A stretch of 64,000 bases of DNA from Bdellovibrio sp. NC01 (GCF_006874625.1 NZ_CP030034.1:62001-126000), one strand, 5' to 3'; positions 17,425 through 28,091 are shown, numbered from the stretch's first letter. Numbers and translations: made by a program. Notes: generated by a model from the sequence alone, not told the origin.

Positions 17425-18468
17425 ATGAAGGCACTGAAAAACACATGTAAAATCTCAGCTTTTCTTTCCTTCGCGCTACTTGCTGGCTGCGGAAATATCT
17501 CTAGTAGTATTACGACGAATGGTTCTTTGCAGGCGAAACAACAGCAACAAACGCAAGACTCGGTACAAACGATCCCACTTCACGATATGGGTGGTTCCAC
17601 TGATGAAGCGATGACGGAATACTTCGTCGAAGAGACGGTGGATTCTACCCCGCAATCTCCGGTGCAATTACCTGCGCAAAACGACGATGATACGGAAGCG
17701 AAGACTCCGGGTTTAGGAGAGACTCCGCAAAAAAATCCTGCGCCACAACCACAACAACCAGCTCCTGCTGAAGATGATACAAAACCTGCAACACCATCGG
17801 TAACGTTGCCGAAGCCTACAAATGATGACATTGCTGAGGCCGGAAAAACCAAACCGACAGTTTATTATTTCCCGGTATTCAACGAAGATAAAAATGGGTG
17901 TGATAAAGACGAAGTTAAAACTTTGCACGGAGTAAGCGGCGAGAAAATTATCAACGTTTGTCCGACGACGTTACTGTCATGTGGTATTCAAGGTTCGTGT
18001 GCGATCATTCAAAAAGGTGTTCGCCGTAGTTTCAATATTTCTGATCGCGTAAGCGGCCAAGACCGCTATTTTGAAATGACGAATAAAGAATGTCCTTTCG
18101 GTTATGGCGTCAGAAGCTCGTGTCTTGATCCATTCTTTACTGTGGCTGCGGATCTTGATGTGTATAAGCCAGGCGACGTTATTTTTATTCCATCAATCGT
18201 TGGTTTGAAATTGCCAGACGGAACTGTACACAATGGTTATTTCATCGTGCGCGATCAAGGCCGTGGTATTAACGGTAAAGGTCGTTTCGATTTCTATTCT
18301 GGTTTCTTAAACTGGAAAGATACAAAAAATCCTTTCCGTAAAGTTAAGTTCGAAGACGTTAAAACGTCAGTCACTTATTGGAAAGTGATTGGTGACAAAG
18401 CGGAAGCCGTTCGTAAGAGCCGAGCTTACCCAAAAATCCCAATGCCTCCATTGAAACAAAGCAATTAA
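17425..18468 (+). CDS. lipoprotein with a C-terminal 3D domain
   Basis: 347 aa from the ATG at 17425, chosen because it gives a signal peptide ending in a lipobox (LLAGC, Cys about 20) with AAGGAT upstream; the longer frame from 17302 has neither. A Gln/Pro/Thr-rich linker of about 110 residues precedes a domain with FFTVAADLDVYKPGDVIFIP, YFIVRDQGRGI and GRFDFYSG. This is the double-psi barrel 3D domain (three conserved Asp) found in MltA-type lytic transglycosylases and related proteins. The MltA N-terminal half is absent, so it is a peptidoglycan-associated or wall-modifying candidate, not a full MltA. Confidence 0.8.
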   Translation: MKALKNTCKISAFLSFALLAGCGNISSSITTNGSLQAKQQQQTQDSVQTIPLHDMGGSTDEAMTEYFVEETVDSTPQSPVQLPAQNDDDTEAKTPGLGETPQKNPAPQPQQPAPAEDDTKPATPSVTLPKPTNDDIAEAGKTKPTVYYFPVFNEDKNGCDKDEVKTLHGVSGEKIINVCPTTLLSCGIQGSCAIIQKGVRRSFNISDRVSGQDRYFEMTNKECPFGYGVRSSCLDPFFTVAADLDVYKPGDVIFIPSIVGLKLPDGTVHNGYFIVRDQGRGINGKGRFDFYSGFLNWKDTKNPFRKVKFEDVKTSVTYWKVIGDKAEAVRKSRAYPKIPMPPLKQSN

Positions 18469-18559
18469 AATTACTTTGGATCACTCGAACCTTAAGTCTT
18501 TTTAAGCGAGTGATCCATGCCTTGACTCCCGCAGTGGGCCTACCTACCGTGGCTTTCTT

Positions 18560-19027
18560 ATGAACAAAGACTTCATGATGAGAGCCATCGAGCTTTCCAA
18601 AATCAATATGCACAATGGAGCTGGTGGACCCTTCGGCTCTGTTATCGTTAAAGACGGAAAAATTATTGGCGAAGGCTGGAACAAAGTGACTTCGACCAAT
18701 GATCCCACCGCGCACGCTGAAGTTGTTGCGATTCGCGATGCTTGCGACAGAGCTCAAAATTTTTCTTTGGAAGGTTCAGAAATTTATACGAGCTGCGAAC
18801 CATGTCCAATGTGCTTAGCAGCGATTTATTGGGCGCGTATCGATAAGATTTATTACGCAAACACACGCGGCGATGCTGCGTTCATAAAATTCGACGATGA
18901 TTTTATCTATCAGGAAATTCCCAAAGAAATAAAAGACCGCAAAATCCCCATGGAGCAATGTGGACACACAGAGGCTTACGAAGTTTTCAAAGAGTGGTTA
19001 AACAAAGCAGATAAGATACACTACTAA
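18560..19027 (+). CDS. guaD: guanine deaminase (cytidine-deaminase fold)
   Basis: 155 aa, like the Bacillus enzyme. Converts guanine to xanthine. Zinc ligands and catalytic residues are visible: HAE (52-54) and PCPMC (81-85). The segments GGPFGSVIVKDG, NDPTAHAEVVAIRDAC, SCEPCPMCLAAIYWAR and FDDDFIY-EI fit the GuaD subfamily better than tRNA adenosine deaminase TadA. In a predator it could help salvage prey purines; hpt for purine reuse is at 53.6 kb. The ribosome site is weak. Confidence 0.85.
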   Translation: MNKDFMMRAIELSKINMHNGAGGPFGSVIVKDGKIIGEGWNKVTSTNDPTAHAEVVAIRDACDRAQNFSLEGSEIYTSCEPCPMCLAAIYWARIDKIYYANTRGDAAFIKFDDDFIYQEIPKEIKDRKIPMEQCGHTEAYEVFKEWLNKADKIHY

Positions 19028-19084
19028 GGCCTAGTAAACATATCAGGACTCCAAGGCGTTGGTTTTGTTAGAGAGAATAGAGGG

Positions 19085-21124
19085 ATGAGAAATTTAATTT
19101 CATTCCTCTTTTTATTTTTGGGCGTTTTAGTTTTCTCAGCTTGCTCTACAAAAGAAAAAAAACTCCCACGCGACATCGCTTCTTTGCAGATGAATAACGC
19201 TGTTGAAGGCATTTGGTTCCTTCAAGGTACGAGTTCTTCGCGTGGACCCTATAACGGTGAACTTGAATTAAGAAAAAGCAGCGACGGCACTTACAACGTC
19301 GTTCGTGTTGTGACGTATATCAATTACTTTTATGACGGATTGAAAGTTCAAGAAGTGTGGACTGGTAAAGCAGTTGCCGAAGGAAATCTATTAACCGTTA
19401 GTTATGACTTGAAACAAGCGGACTTCATCACCAAACTGGGTGGACAAAGTCGCGATGTCGTTGAATTTAAAAATACAATCAATGTGCTAGAGCGCTTTGC
19501 CCCGTCTGAAAAAGGTTTAACCACGGCATTCACAGATAGAAAAGCTTCCAATTACACGGAATGGTTGACGACTCGTCGTGATTTAGAAGCTCGTCCGTTG
19601 TGGCAAGATGAACGCAGAAACATCGACGCCAAAGGCCCACGCATTCCAGTACCCGTTCGTGCTGTGATTGCAGCGTTCAAAGCAAAAATTGGATATGATA
19701 AAGATCCTTTAGTGAAGTCCTACAAAAATCGTAAAGAGTTTGAAGACGAAAGACCTTATATCGTTTTTGATCCAACCGACTTTGCTTTTTATCGCGAAAA
19801 TAAAGATGTGATTCGCGTTGTTAACAAAATCACTGATGACATTAGCATTACGGAAGCTTCAATTAAACGTAATGCTTACGCTCCATCGCTTGAGGAAAAA
19901 CAACGGGGTTATGAAAAGAATACGGTTGATCATCACATCAATGATCAAGGTATGTCGGCGGTGGCAACTGTTGATGAGCGCGGTCGCTTAGTTCGTTATG
20001 AAAACGATGGTGATTCAGCATTGTGGACAGGAATGTATATCGGTTCACAAGCAATGCGCTATCTAGCGACGAAAGATCAAGCGGCTCTTGCTAATGTAAG
20101 AAAATCTTTAAAGGGCCTTTTCATTTTGATGGATATCACCGGCAACAAGGGCGAATTTGCGCGCACTCTGGCGACATATGTTCCTGGCCAGCCAATTCCT
20201 GAAAAGTGGCATCAAGGTGCAGCTCCATTCCAAAATATTATTTGGCAAGAAGGTGGCAACAACGACATGGTCAAAGGGATCATGCACGGTTTCTTGTGGG
20301 CATCGATTGTTATTCCAGAAAGCGAAACAGAGATCTGGGGTCATCTTAAAGAGAAGTCTGCTCGTTTGATCGATTTGAATGTGATGGATGATAAACCTCA
20401 GAATCGTCCATTAGCATTGGGCCTTGCTGCCTTAATCACAAAGCAGTCAGGATTCCGCGAACGTTATGTAAAGGCGTATAACTCTCTTCCGGTGAAATTC
20501 TCGGGATATTCTTTCGATACAAGTTTCTATTGGCATGGCGTTGCTGATTGGAGCGGTATTAATTTGGGCATTGTTGGTGATATCACGGCAATCACAGTTG
20601 CCGATCGTTTAGGTGAAACTAAAATACGCGATCGCTTGCGTGAACGTTTGATGGATTCATGGGTGACGTATGCCCCGGCACAGCGACACCTCGTGACGCT
20701 AGCGGCTTATGGCTTTGCTTATTCTCACGGAACGCGTGGGGATAACTTTAGATCCGATAGCAGTGATGAAAAATTCCAGGCGGCATTGACTCAAGCTGTT
20801 TGGGGTTTGCGTGAAATCCCATTCCCTCGTCCGAATTTGGACATTCAATATGATCACTCGTTAGATCGTGAGTGGTCCGTATCACCTATTCCACGCATGT
20901 TCTGGAAGGCGGTCAATAAACCGATTCCGCCGATGGAATTCTTCTATCAAGGTCTTTATGACTACCCGGTTTTTGAAAAAGCCGGCATTGATAGCAACTT
21001 TATTTGGAAAGAAGGCGCCTTCCTTTACAAAGGGGGCCGTTCTAAAGGTATTGAGTACGGCGGTATAGATTATTTATATGGCTATTGGCTGGCTCGTTAT
21101 TCGAAAGTACCTAACTTGAACTAA
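19085..21124 (+). CDS. large lipoprotein, helical-toroid-like
   Basis: 679 aa. Signal peptide with lipobox FSAC (Cys about 18). The first part (about 38-150) is beta-rich: VEGIWFLQGTSSSRGPYNGE and a following strand series. From about 290 there are repeated helical pairs with aromatic and acidic residues (DGDSALWTGMYIGSQAMRYL, GNNDMVKGIMHGFLWASIVI), reminiscent of alpha/alpha six-hairpin proteins such as glycoside hydrolases or lyases. No catalytic motif was identified with certainty. Likely an envelope protein with a sugar- or polymer-related role; this is inference. Confidence 0.7.
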   Translation: MRNLISFLFLFLGVLVFSACSTKEKKLPRDIASLQMNNAVEGIWFLQGTSSSRGPYNGELELRKSSDGTYNVVRVVTYINYFYDGLKVQEVWTGKAVAEGNLLTVSYDLKQADFITKLGGQSRDVVEFKNTINVLERFAPSEKGLTTAFTDRKASNYTEWLTTRRDLEARPLWQDERRNIDAKGPRIPVPVRAVIAAFKAKIGYDKDPLVKSYKNRKEFEDERPYIVFDPTDFAFYRENKDVIRVVNKITDDISITEASIKRNAYAPSLEEKQRGYEKNTVDHHINDQGMSAVATVDERGRLVRYENDGDSALWTGMYIGSQAMRYLATKDQAALANVRKSLKGLFILMDITGNKGEFARTLATYVPGQPIPEKWHQGAAPFQNIIWQEGGNNDMVKGIMHGFLWASIVIPESETEIWGHLKEKSARLIDLNVMDDKPQNRPLALGLAALITKQSGFRERYVKAYNSLPVKFSGYSFDTSFYWHGVADWSGINLGIVGDITAITVADRLGETKIRDRLRERLMDSWVTYAPAQRHLVTLAAYGFAYSHGTRGDNFRSDSSDEKFQAALTQAVWGLREIPFPRPNLDIQYDHSLDREWSVSPIPRMFWKAVNKPIPPMEFFYQGLYDYPVFEKAGIDSNFIWKEGAFLYKGGRSKGIEYGGIDYLYGYWLARYSKVPNLN

Positions 21125-21167
21125 CAACGGATTGCTATTCACATTTCAATCAGATAGAAAACCGCCT

Positions 21168-21686
21168 ATGAAAACGAAAAAGAAAAACGGTCGCGACGTA
21201 AAAGAGCTAAAAGATTTCGCCTTGGGCGAAGTTAAAACCGATTATCCACAGACTTATGCACCTGAAGTTCTAGAAGCATTTGATAACAAAAATCCAGGCA
21301 AGATCGCTTGGACCACTTTCGTTTGCACAGAATTTACTTCATTGTGTCCTAAAACAGGCCAACCGGATTTCGCTAAGATTTTTATCAACTACATCGCTGA
21401 TAAAAAAATGGTCGAATCAAAATCGGCGAAGTTGTATCTGTTCAGCTTCCGTAATCACGGCGATTTCCACGAAGACTGTGTTCAAACAATTTGTGATGAT
21501 CTTGTGGCACTTTTGAAGCCTAAGTATTTAGAGGTCATTGGTGAATTTACTCCACGTGGTGGCATCGCAATCTTCCCTTACGCAAGTTATGGGAACAAAG
21601 AAAAGTTCTTCCAAGATCTTTGGCAAAAACGCATGTCTGAATTTGCTCCTGGCAAGTATTCGATGGAGCTTAGTAAGCTGTACTAG
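21168..21686 (+). CDS. queF: NADPH-dependent preQ0 reductase
   Basis: 172 aa from the ATG at 21168; the frame extends 12 codons upstream without better support. Reduces preQ0 to preQ1 in queuosine tRNA biosynthesis. EFTSLCPKTGQPDFA holds the nucleophilic Cys (60) and Asp (67); ESKSAKLYLFSFRNHGDFHEDC is the substrate and NADPH signature. Single-domain (YkvM) type. No other queuosine gene or preQ1 riboswitch was seen nearby. Eight bases separate it from the ppc-like gene. Confidence 0.93.
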   Translation: MKTKKKNGRDVKELKDFALGEVKTDYPQTYAPEVLEAFDNKNPGKIAWTTFVCTEFTSLCPKTGQPDFAKIFINYIADKKMVESKSAKLYLFSFRNHGDFHEDCVQTICDDLVALLKPKYLEVIGEFTPRGGIAIFPYASYGNKEKFFQDLWQKRMSEFAPGKYSMELSKLY

Positions 21687-21694
21687 AGGCTTAC

Positions 21695-24034
21695 ATGCAA
21701 AAAGAACTTTCCCCAATATTCACGCATCTTGTTGATTGGTCGGTATCCATTCTGGGCCAAGTGATCGAGTTGAAATTGGGGAAAGCGGCTTTCAATAGAA
21801 TCGAAAAGATTCGCCGCTACGTTAAGACCGCGGATGGCGGCAGCTTGCAAGGCCTTCTTAAACTTAAAAAAGATCTTTCAAAACTTTCCGCTGAAGAACA
21901 ATACGATATCGCCCACGCTTTCGGTTTGATGTTAGAAATAATCAATTCCTGTGAAGCGGCCTATCGCGTTTTTCGCCTGCGCCAGTCAGAACCACTTGAA
22001 GTCGAAGTGGAAGATCATTCAGGTCGTATTATTCACGTGCTGACTGCGCACCCGACAGAGTCACGTAATCCCGAAATCATCGTGTATCTTAAGAAGATTC
22101 AGAATCTGCTGGAAAAACATTTAGAAAAGCCAGAAAGCAAAGATACCCAAGAGCTATTCGAAAGCATTTGTTTGGCGTGGGTTTTACCGCTATCGAAACA
22201 GCGCAAACCTTCAGTGATGGACGAAGCGGAATATATTTATTCTCTTTCACTTCATCCCGACATCATTGATTTGTATTTAGAGCAAAAACAGAAAGCGCAG
22301 TCTTTTTATATTCGTACCTGGGTTGGGGGCGATAAAGACGGTCATCCCGGAGTGAATGAAATAACGATGCATGGAAGTTTACAGCTGTCGCGTAAGCACC
22401 TGCAGCACTGGTTTGATCAGAAATGTCGTAAATTGATCGCAGAACTTCAACCGGCCCTGAAGTCTTCCACAAGCGAACGCAAGCATCTTATCAAGCTTGT
22501 GAAAGGTGTGCGCCTTGTGCAGGCACGGGCTCGTGCTATCAAAATTTTAAAGAACGGTGACGCTAAAAAAATTCGGACACTTCAAGAACTGTTACTTGAG
22601 GTTTCCGAAAGCTACGATTGGACCGTTGGTTCACGTTCGGAAATCTTAAATCAGCTCAATGATCTATTTAAGGTTTTTCCCGGATTGGTTGTGCCACTTG
22701 AACTGCGCGAAGATTCTGCTCTTGTACATGAAGCTTTAAAAACTCAGCGTTCCGATACGAATATCGAGCGCATGCTTAAGAAGTTGTCGCAGTTAAGCTT
22801 AGAACACGATCCCCGTTTTTATGTGCGTGGATTCGTTTTAAGTCAGTGTGAATCCGCGGCAGATATTCAGGCAGGAATAGATCTCACACGCAAATATCTT
22901 GGTAAAGCAAGCCTTCCAGTTGTGCCGCTTTTTGAAAGTGCACATTCGTTGGAAAACTGCGTATCAATCATTGAAGAACTGCTGTCAAAAAAAGCGATCC
23001 TGCCTTTGATTAAAAGGCAGTGGTCATCGCAATTGGAAGTGATGCTGGGTTATTCGGATTCGGCGAAAGAAAATGGTTCGTTCCCTTCGCGCTTCTTAAT
23101 TCAATCCGCAGTTCTGGATTTAGAAAAACTTATTTCTAAAAAAGGCTTAACGCCGATTTTCTTCCATGGCTCTGGGGGAAGTGTTGAGCGTGGTGGTGGT
23201 TCCATCCAGGAACAAACAGAATGGTGGCCACAGTCTGCTTTGACGACTGTTAAAATGACGATACAAGGTGAAGTGATTTATCGTAATTACACTGCCAAAG
23301 AGTTATTATCACGCCATTTGCAGTTGCTAACGCAAACTCGAGAAGAGCATAAAGGCAATGTTCGTCTGCGTAAGGATAGCGTGAAAGCGATGGAAGATCT
23401 TGCGACCTATGTTCGTCATAGTTATCAGGATATTTTGTCAGAGCCAGAGTTCTTAGATCTGATTGAACACGCAACACCGTATATGTTTATGAAAGATCTG
23501 CGTTTGGGGTCTCGCCCCTCAAAACGCCAGGGCAATTTGCAGCTAAAGAACTTACGTGCGATTCCGTGGGTATTGTGTTGGACACAGACGCGGGCGTTGT
23601 TCCCAAGTTGGTGGGGTGTCGGTCATTACTGGTCAACACTGTCACGCGCTCAGAAGGCTCAATTAAAAAGAGCTTTCAAAGACTCGGCACTGTTGCGCTC
23701 GTATATTAAGGTGCTGGGATTTACTCTAGAAAAAATCGAACTCGATATCTTCAGTCTGTACTTGCATTCATCAAAACTTTCTAAGCAAGTGGTGGATGAA
23801 TTTGATCTCCGCTTTCGACAAGAATTTGAACTTTGCAAAAAATGTGTTCGTGAAATTTCCGGGGAGCGTAGTTTGCTGTGGTATCGCCCATGGCTAGAGA
23901 CAAGCATTGCATTGCGATCCCCCCTGATTCATCCATTAAATATTCTTCAGCTAATTGCACTGGAAACAAAAAATATCCATTTGCTTCGTGAAACTGTAAC
24001 CGGAGTTGCTAGTGGAATGTTAACTACTGGTTGA
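21695..24034 (+). CDS. ppc: phosphoenolpyruvate carboxylase, divergent
   Basis: 779 aa, shorter than the usual 880 or more. Expected reaction: PEP plus bicarbonate to oxaloacetate. Motifs present: LTAHPTES (catalytic His), TWVGGDKDGHPG, MLGYSDSAKENG, and TEWWPQ. Deviations: the FHGRGG loop is FHGSGGSVERGGGS, so Ser493 replaces the first Arg (E. coli Arg581 position) while Arg499 (Arg587 position) is kept; and the C-terminus is SGMLTTG instead of AGMRNTG, losing the Asn that binds the aspartate inhibitor. It may be unregulated by aspartate or have changed kinetics. Lies just before aceB-aceA, consistent with anaplerosis. Confidence 0.85.
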   Translation: MQKELSPIFTHLVDWSVSILGQVIELKLGKAAFNRIEKIRRYVKTADGGSLQGLLKLKKDLSKLSAEEQYDIAHAFGLMLEIINSCEAAYRVFRLRQSEPLEVEVEDHSGRIIHVLTAHPTESRNPEIIVYLKKIQNLLEKHLEKPESKDTQELFESICLAWVLPLSKQRKPSVMDEAEYIYSLSLHPDIIDLYLEQKQKAQSFYIRTWVGGDKDGHPGVNEITMHGSLQLSRKHLQHWFDQKCRKLIAELQPALKSSTSERKHLIKLVKGVRLVQARARAIKILKNGDAKKIRTLQELLLEVSESYDWTVGSRSEILNQLNDLFKVFPGLVVPLELREDSALVHEALKTQRSDTNIERMLKKLSQLSLEHDPRFYVRGFVLSQCESAADIQAGIDLTRKYLGKASLPVVPLFESAHSLENCVSIIEELLSKKAILPLIKRQWSSQLEVMLGYSDSAKENGSFPSRFLIQSAVLDLEKLISKKGLTPIFFHGSGGSVERGGGSIQEQTEWWPQSALTTVKMTIQGEVIYRNYTAKELLSRHLQLLTQTREEHKGNVRLRKDSVKAMEDLATYVRHSYQDILSEPEFLDLIEHATPYMFMKDLRLGSRPSKRQGNLQLKNLRAIPWVLCWTQTRALFPSWWGVGHYWSTLSRAQKAQLKRAFKDSALLRSYIKVLGFTLEKIELDIFSLYLHSSKLSKQVVDEFDLRFRQEFELCKKCVREISGERSLLWYRPWLETSIALRSPLIHPLNILQLIALETKNIHLLRETVTGVASGMLTTG

Positions 24035-24205
24035 ATTCGCTGTGCACTGACATCTTTAGAATTTTTGCTCTTGAGTACCAACTCTAAGACCGTGAAATCA
24101 CACAATTAATTTCAACAACGTCATTTGAAGTTCAAGCCGTCATGCAGGCACCCTTATTAAATCTTACTTCCGATTTCTTGGAAGAAGCACTCAAGGGAGC
24201 CATGG

Positions 24206-25813
24206 ATGATCACCGAAAAGTTGAAACAAGAAATTGTCACGCCTGAAGCGGCAGAGTTTTTAATTTCTCTTCACGCGAAGTTCGATAATCTTCGTCGTCA
24301 TTTTCTTATTAAAAGAAGAACTTTAGCAGGAGAGTTCGCACAGGGACGTCTGCCAAAATTTTTAGGAGAAACCAGATCCATTCGTGAAGGTGATTGGAAA
24401 GTGGCCGATGCGCCAGCCGACTTACGTGATCGTCGTGTGGAAATCACAGGTCCCGCTGAACCTAAGATGCTTATTAATGCATTGAATTCGGGCGCAAAGG
24501 TGTTCATGGCGGATATTGAGGATTCTTTGTCGCCGTCATGGGAAAATGTCTTGCTTGCGCAAGATACGCTTCGTAAAGCCGTTCGTCGCACATTGGTTCA
24601 CGAAGGTGATAACGGAAAAATCTATTCATTAAATGAAGAACTTGCGACGTTAGTGGTTCGACCACGTGGTTTACATCTAGAGGAAAAGAATTTTCTGATT
24701 CGTGGCCAGGCGATTTCGGCATCGCTTTTTGATTTCGGTCTTTATTTCTTCCATAACGCAAAAGAACTCATTCGTCGAGGCAGCGGTCCTTATTTCTATT
24801 TACCAAAACTAGAAAATCATGAAGAGGCTGGCTGGTGGAATGACGTCTTCAATTTCACACAAGACCGCTTGAAAATTCCTCGCGGAACGATTCGCGCCAC
24901 AGTGTTGATTGAAACCATCACGGCAGCTTTTGAGATGGAAGAGATTCTGTATGTCTTAAAAGATCATGCTTCGGGATTAAATGCAGGACGCTGGGATTAT
25001 ATTTTTAGTTTGATCAAAAAATTTCATACTCAAAAACGTTTCTTACTTCCCGATCGTGCGCTGGTGACTATGAATACATCATTCATGAACGCTTATTCGC
25101 GCTTGCTGGTACAAAGTTGTCACAAACGAAATGCCCACGCCATCGGTGGAATGGCGGCGTTTATTCCAAATAAATTTGATCCTGAACTGAACGCGGCTGC
25201 TTTAGAAAAAGTTGCGAAAGACAAACATCGTGAAGCGCGCATGGGCTTTGACGGTTCATGGGTGGCTCATCCAGGTCTTATTCATACGGCGAAAGAACAA
25301 TTCGATCGCGTGTTTGGTGAAGAACAAAATCAGAAATCAGTCATACCTCTTATTGCTGTCACTGAAGATGAACTTCTTGATGTGGCACCAGCATTGGGTC
25401 TGATCACTGAAGAGGGAGTACGCTTAAACATCAATGTCAGTCTTTTATATCTGGATCGTTGGCTCGATGGAGTTGGCGCTGCGGCCTTACATAATTTGAT
25501 GGAAGATGCAGCGACGGCAGAGATTTCGCGCAGTCAATTATGGCAATGGTTGCACCACTCAGTACCGCTCGCGGACGGAAGGATTTTTTCGCCAGAACTG
25601 TATCACGAAATTTTGCGCGACGAAGTTCAGAAACTTATTCCACAAAGACTTCCTTATTTAGATAAGGCCATCAGTCTTTTGAACTCGTTGGTTCTTTCGA
25701 ATCACTTCCAAGAATTTTTAACTTTAAGTGCTTATGAAATTTTAAACCAAATCGACAAGGGAGATAACGATGATCTTGAGTTTAGAGCTGCAATCGCGCC
25801 AGCTGGATTATAA
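24206..25813 (+). CDS. aceB: malate synthase A
   Basis: 535 aa. Condenses glyoxylate with acetyl-CoA to malate in the glyoxylate shunt. [48 protein letters not shown] and [20 protein letters not shown] are MS-A signatures (the Arg of RPRG and the Glu of ETI are active-site residues); [20 protein letters not shown] carries the catalytic Asp region. AAGGGAG ribosome site at about 24193. Forms an operon with aceA, whose start overlaps its last 44 bases. Confidence 0.96.
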   Translation: MITEKLKQEIVTPEAAEFLISLHAKFDNLRRHFLIKRRTLAGEFAQGRLPKFLGETRSIREGDWKVADAPADLRDRRVEITGPAEPKMLINALNSGAKVFMADIEDSLSPSWENVLLAQDTLRKAVRRTLVHEGDNGKIYSLNEELATLVVRPRGLHLEEKNFLIRGQAISASLFDFGLYFFHNAKELIRRGSGPYFYLPKLENHEEAGWWNDVFNFTQDRLKIPRGTIRATVLIETITAAFEMEEILYVLKDHASGLNAGRWDYIFSLIKKFHTQKRFLLPDRALVTMNTSFMNAYSRLLVQSCHKRNAHAIGGMAAFIPNKFDPELNAAALEKVAKDKHREARMGFDGSWVAHPGLIHTAKEQFDRVFGEEQNQKSVIPLIAVTEDELLDVAPALGLITEEGVRLNINVSLLYLDRWLDGVGAAALHNLMEDAATAEISRSQLWQWLHHSVPLADGRIFSPELYHEILRDEVQKLIPQRLPYLDKAISLLNSLVLSNHFQEFLTLSAYEILNQIDKGDNDDLEFRAAIAPAGL

Positions 25814-27113
25814 TTGGACAACGGACAAACGCTGGGGTGGCGTACAACGTAATTATACGTCAACGGATGTTGTGAAATTGCGTTCCTCACTACCTGTGAA
25901 ATATACGATCGCTGATCATGGAGCTCGTAAACTTTGGAAAGGTTTAACCTCTGAAGGATACTTGAATACATTCGGTGCGATGACGGGTGCTCAAGCCGTG
26001 CAAATGGTGAAGGCTGGTTTGCAATCGATTTATTTAAGCGGTTGGCAAGTGGCGGCTGATGCGAATTTGGCGGGACAAACGTATCCTGATCAAAGCTTGT
26101 ATCCATCGAACTCAGTCCCAGCTGTGGTTAGAAGAATTAATAATGCTCTAGCTCGCACAGATCAGATTGCAAATCAGACGAATAAAGATGTGCGTGGTCT
26201 TGATTGGTATGCACCGATTGTTGCTGATGCCGAAGCAGGTTTTGGTGGGCCACTGCATGCGTTTGAATTGATGAAGTCGATGATTGAAGCAGGTGCTTCG
26301 GGTGTTCACTTCGAAGATCAATTAGCTGCGGAAAAGAAATGTGGACATCTTGCTGGAAAAGTCTTGGTGCCTACATCTAATTTTGTGCGCACTTTGCAAG
26401 CGGCTAGATTGGCGTCTGATGTTTTAGATGTACCGACTGTGATTATTGCCCGCACCGATGCTTTAAGTGCGACGTTGATGACTTCTGACATTGATCCTGC
26501 CGATCGCCCCTTCCTTACAGGTGAAAGAACGCCAGAAGGTTATTATACGATTCGTGGCGGTCTTGATTACGCAATTGCACGTGCGTTGGCGTATGCTCCA
26601 TGGGCTGATGTATTGTGGTTCGAAACTTCAAAACCCGATATGAAAGAAGCCGAAATTTTCGCAGAAGAGATTCATAAAAAATATCCAGGTAAAATCTTGG
26701 CTTACAACTGTTCGCCATCTTTTAATTGGAAAATGCATCTTTCCGAAAGCGAGATCGCACAATTCCAAGGACGCTTAGGCAAATTGGGATACAAATTCCA
26801 ATTTATCACTTTAGCGGGCTGGCACTTGTTGAATTATCACAGCTTCGATCTGGCCCACCACTATGCAAACGAAGGGATGTCGGCTTATGTGCGCCTGCAA
26901 GAGGAAGAATTCGCAGCAGCCTCACGCGGTTACACAGCGGTGAAACACCAGGCAGAAGTGGGCACGGGTTACTTCGATGAAGTCCTGCAAACCATCATGG
27001 AAGGCAAGGCTTCAACGGGCGCCCTGAAAGGCTCTACTGAAGAGCAATTCCACGATCATAGCCATGACCACGTTCGGGATCGCGATCCTGTTCAACAACC
27101 GCTATCTCATTAG
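25770..27113 (+). CDS. aceA: isocitrate lyase
   Basis: 447 aa. Splits isocitrate to glyoxylate and succinate, allowing growth on acetate or fatty acids. The KKCGH signature is at 189-193 with catalytic Cys191; [17 protein letters not shown] and [22 protein letters not shown] are typical. The C-terminal tail is His/Asp-rich ([12 protein letters not shown]), unusual for the family and possibly metal-binding. Starts inside aceB with its own AAGGGAGA ribosome site. Confidence 0.97.
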   Translation: MILSLELQSRQLDYNWTTDKRWGGVQRNYTSTDVVKLRSSLPVKYTIADHGARKLWKGLTSEGYLNTFGAMTGAQAVQMVKAGLQSIYLSGWQVAADANLAGQTYPDQSLYPSNSVPAVVRRINNALARTDQIANQTNKDVRGLDWYAPIVADAEAGFGGPLHAFELMKSMIEAGASGVHFEDQLAAEKKCGHLAGKVLVPTSNFVRTLQAARLASDVLDVPTVIIARTDALSATLMTSDIDPADRPFLTGERTPEGYYTIRGGLDYAIARALAYAPWADVLWFETSKPDMKEAEIFAEEIHKKYPGKILAYNCSPSFNWKMHLSESEIAQFQGRLGKLGYKFQFITLAGWHLLNYHSFDLAHHYANEGMSAYVRLQEEEFAAASRGYTAVKHQAEVGTGYFDEVLQTIMEGKASTGALKGSTEEQFHDHSHDHVRDRDPVQQPLSH

Positions 27114-27119
27114 AAATTT

Positions 27120-27153
27120 ACGACGCCTGTGACGTGCAGGCGTCGTTCTTTTA
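27120..27153 (+). terminator. terminator of aceBA
   Basis: 10-bp stem ACGACGCCTG / CAGGCGTCGT, 7-base loop, then TCTTTT. Confidence 0.85.
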
Positions 27154-27252
27154 GACACCCACCTAAAAATTTCCATTACAGAATAGTAGCGCGAAGTATT
27201 TTCGAACATTCGTTATAACCGCTCATCAATTAAAAATTAACGAGGAGTTAAA

Positions 27253-27618
27253 ATGAAAGCGCTTGTATCTGCCTTATTGATTTCGTTTGTTTCTTTCTCT
27301 GCTTCGGCAAGAAGCATTATCCCTGTAAATACATTTAAAGATGCGTCTTTGAATGTATGCCCTAAAGATATCGTGGGTTGTGCACATACGATTAACTTGG
27401 ATGGTAAAAAGACTGCCTTGGCAGTTGATGAAGATTCTCGTGCAGCAGAGCAAACAATCAACACGTTGATCGGCAATGCTCAATTTCACAAAATGAAGCA
27501 AACGGCTCCATTCACTGTGAAAGGTTACTACACGGTTCGTGGTGTATTCCCAAATCCAACAGTGAAAAGAACTGTGTTCGTAGTTCTTGAAGTTTCTGAT
27601 GTTAAACTAGCTCGTTAA
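27253..27618 (+). CDS. small exported hypothetical protein
   Basis: 121 aa. Signal peptide MKALVSALLISFVSFSASA with an ACGAGGAGT ribosome site. The mature part has one Cys pair (VCPKDIVGCAH) eight residues apart and a beta-rich C-terminus (FTVKGYYTVRGVFPNP, TVFVVLEVSDVKLAR). A small periplasmic or secreted domain; no family recognised. Monocistronic. Confidence 0.75.
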   Translation: MKALVSALLISFVSFSASARSIIPVNTFKDASLNVCPKDIVGCAHTINLDGKKTALAVDEDSRAAEQTINTLIGNAQFHKMKQTAPFTVKGYYTVRGVFPNPTVKRTVFVVLEVSDVKLAR

Positions 27619-27711
27619 TAGAGCGGTTTCTTATCTCGCTATAATTATCCGCCTGACAAAGGCGTCTTCTTAGTTAAACATAAGAGGCGCCCTTGTTCGG
27701 TAAGGATAATT

Positions 27712-28083
27712 ATGAAGACAGCAATTCATGAAGTGAACGGTATAAAAATATTTGAAGTTATTGGAGATGGAGTTTTGATACACACTCCGAGTGACGCTGT
27801 TCAGATCATGATGGATATAGCTGCCCAAGGTTCCCGTAAAATCATTCTTCATCAAAAAAATCTTGCGCCAGAATTCTTTGATCTAAAAAGCCGTCTAGCC
27901 GGCGAGATCCTGCAAAAGTTTGTTAATTATTCTATTCAAGTCGCGATCGTCGGTGATTTCACTGACGTCAAAAGTGAAAGTCTGAAAGCATTCATTATTG
28001 AATCCAACCGAGGCAAACAAAACTTCTTTGTGAATGATTTGTCTACGGCGCAGTCGCTTCTTTTGAGCAGAAATCCTTTCTAG
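27712..28083 (+). CDS. DUF4180 protein
   Basis: 123 aa, cytoplasmic. The order MKTAIHEVNGIKIFEV, DAVQIMMDIAAQGSRKIILH, FFDLKSRLAGEILQKFVNY, VAIVGDFTDVKSESLKAFI and ESNRGKQNFFV matches the DUF4180 family throughout. The fold resembles a STAS/alpha-beta type domain, and the function is unknown. AAGGATA upstream, terminator downstream. Confidence 0.85.
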   Translation: MKTAIHEVNGIKIFEVIGDGVLIHTPSDAVQIMMDIAAQGSRKIILHQKNLAPEFFDLKSRLAGEILQKFVNYSIQVAIVGDFTDVKSESLKAFIIESNRGKQNFFVNDLSTAQSLLLSRNPF

Positions 28084-28091
28084 TCTTTTGT

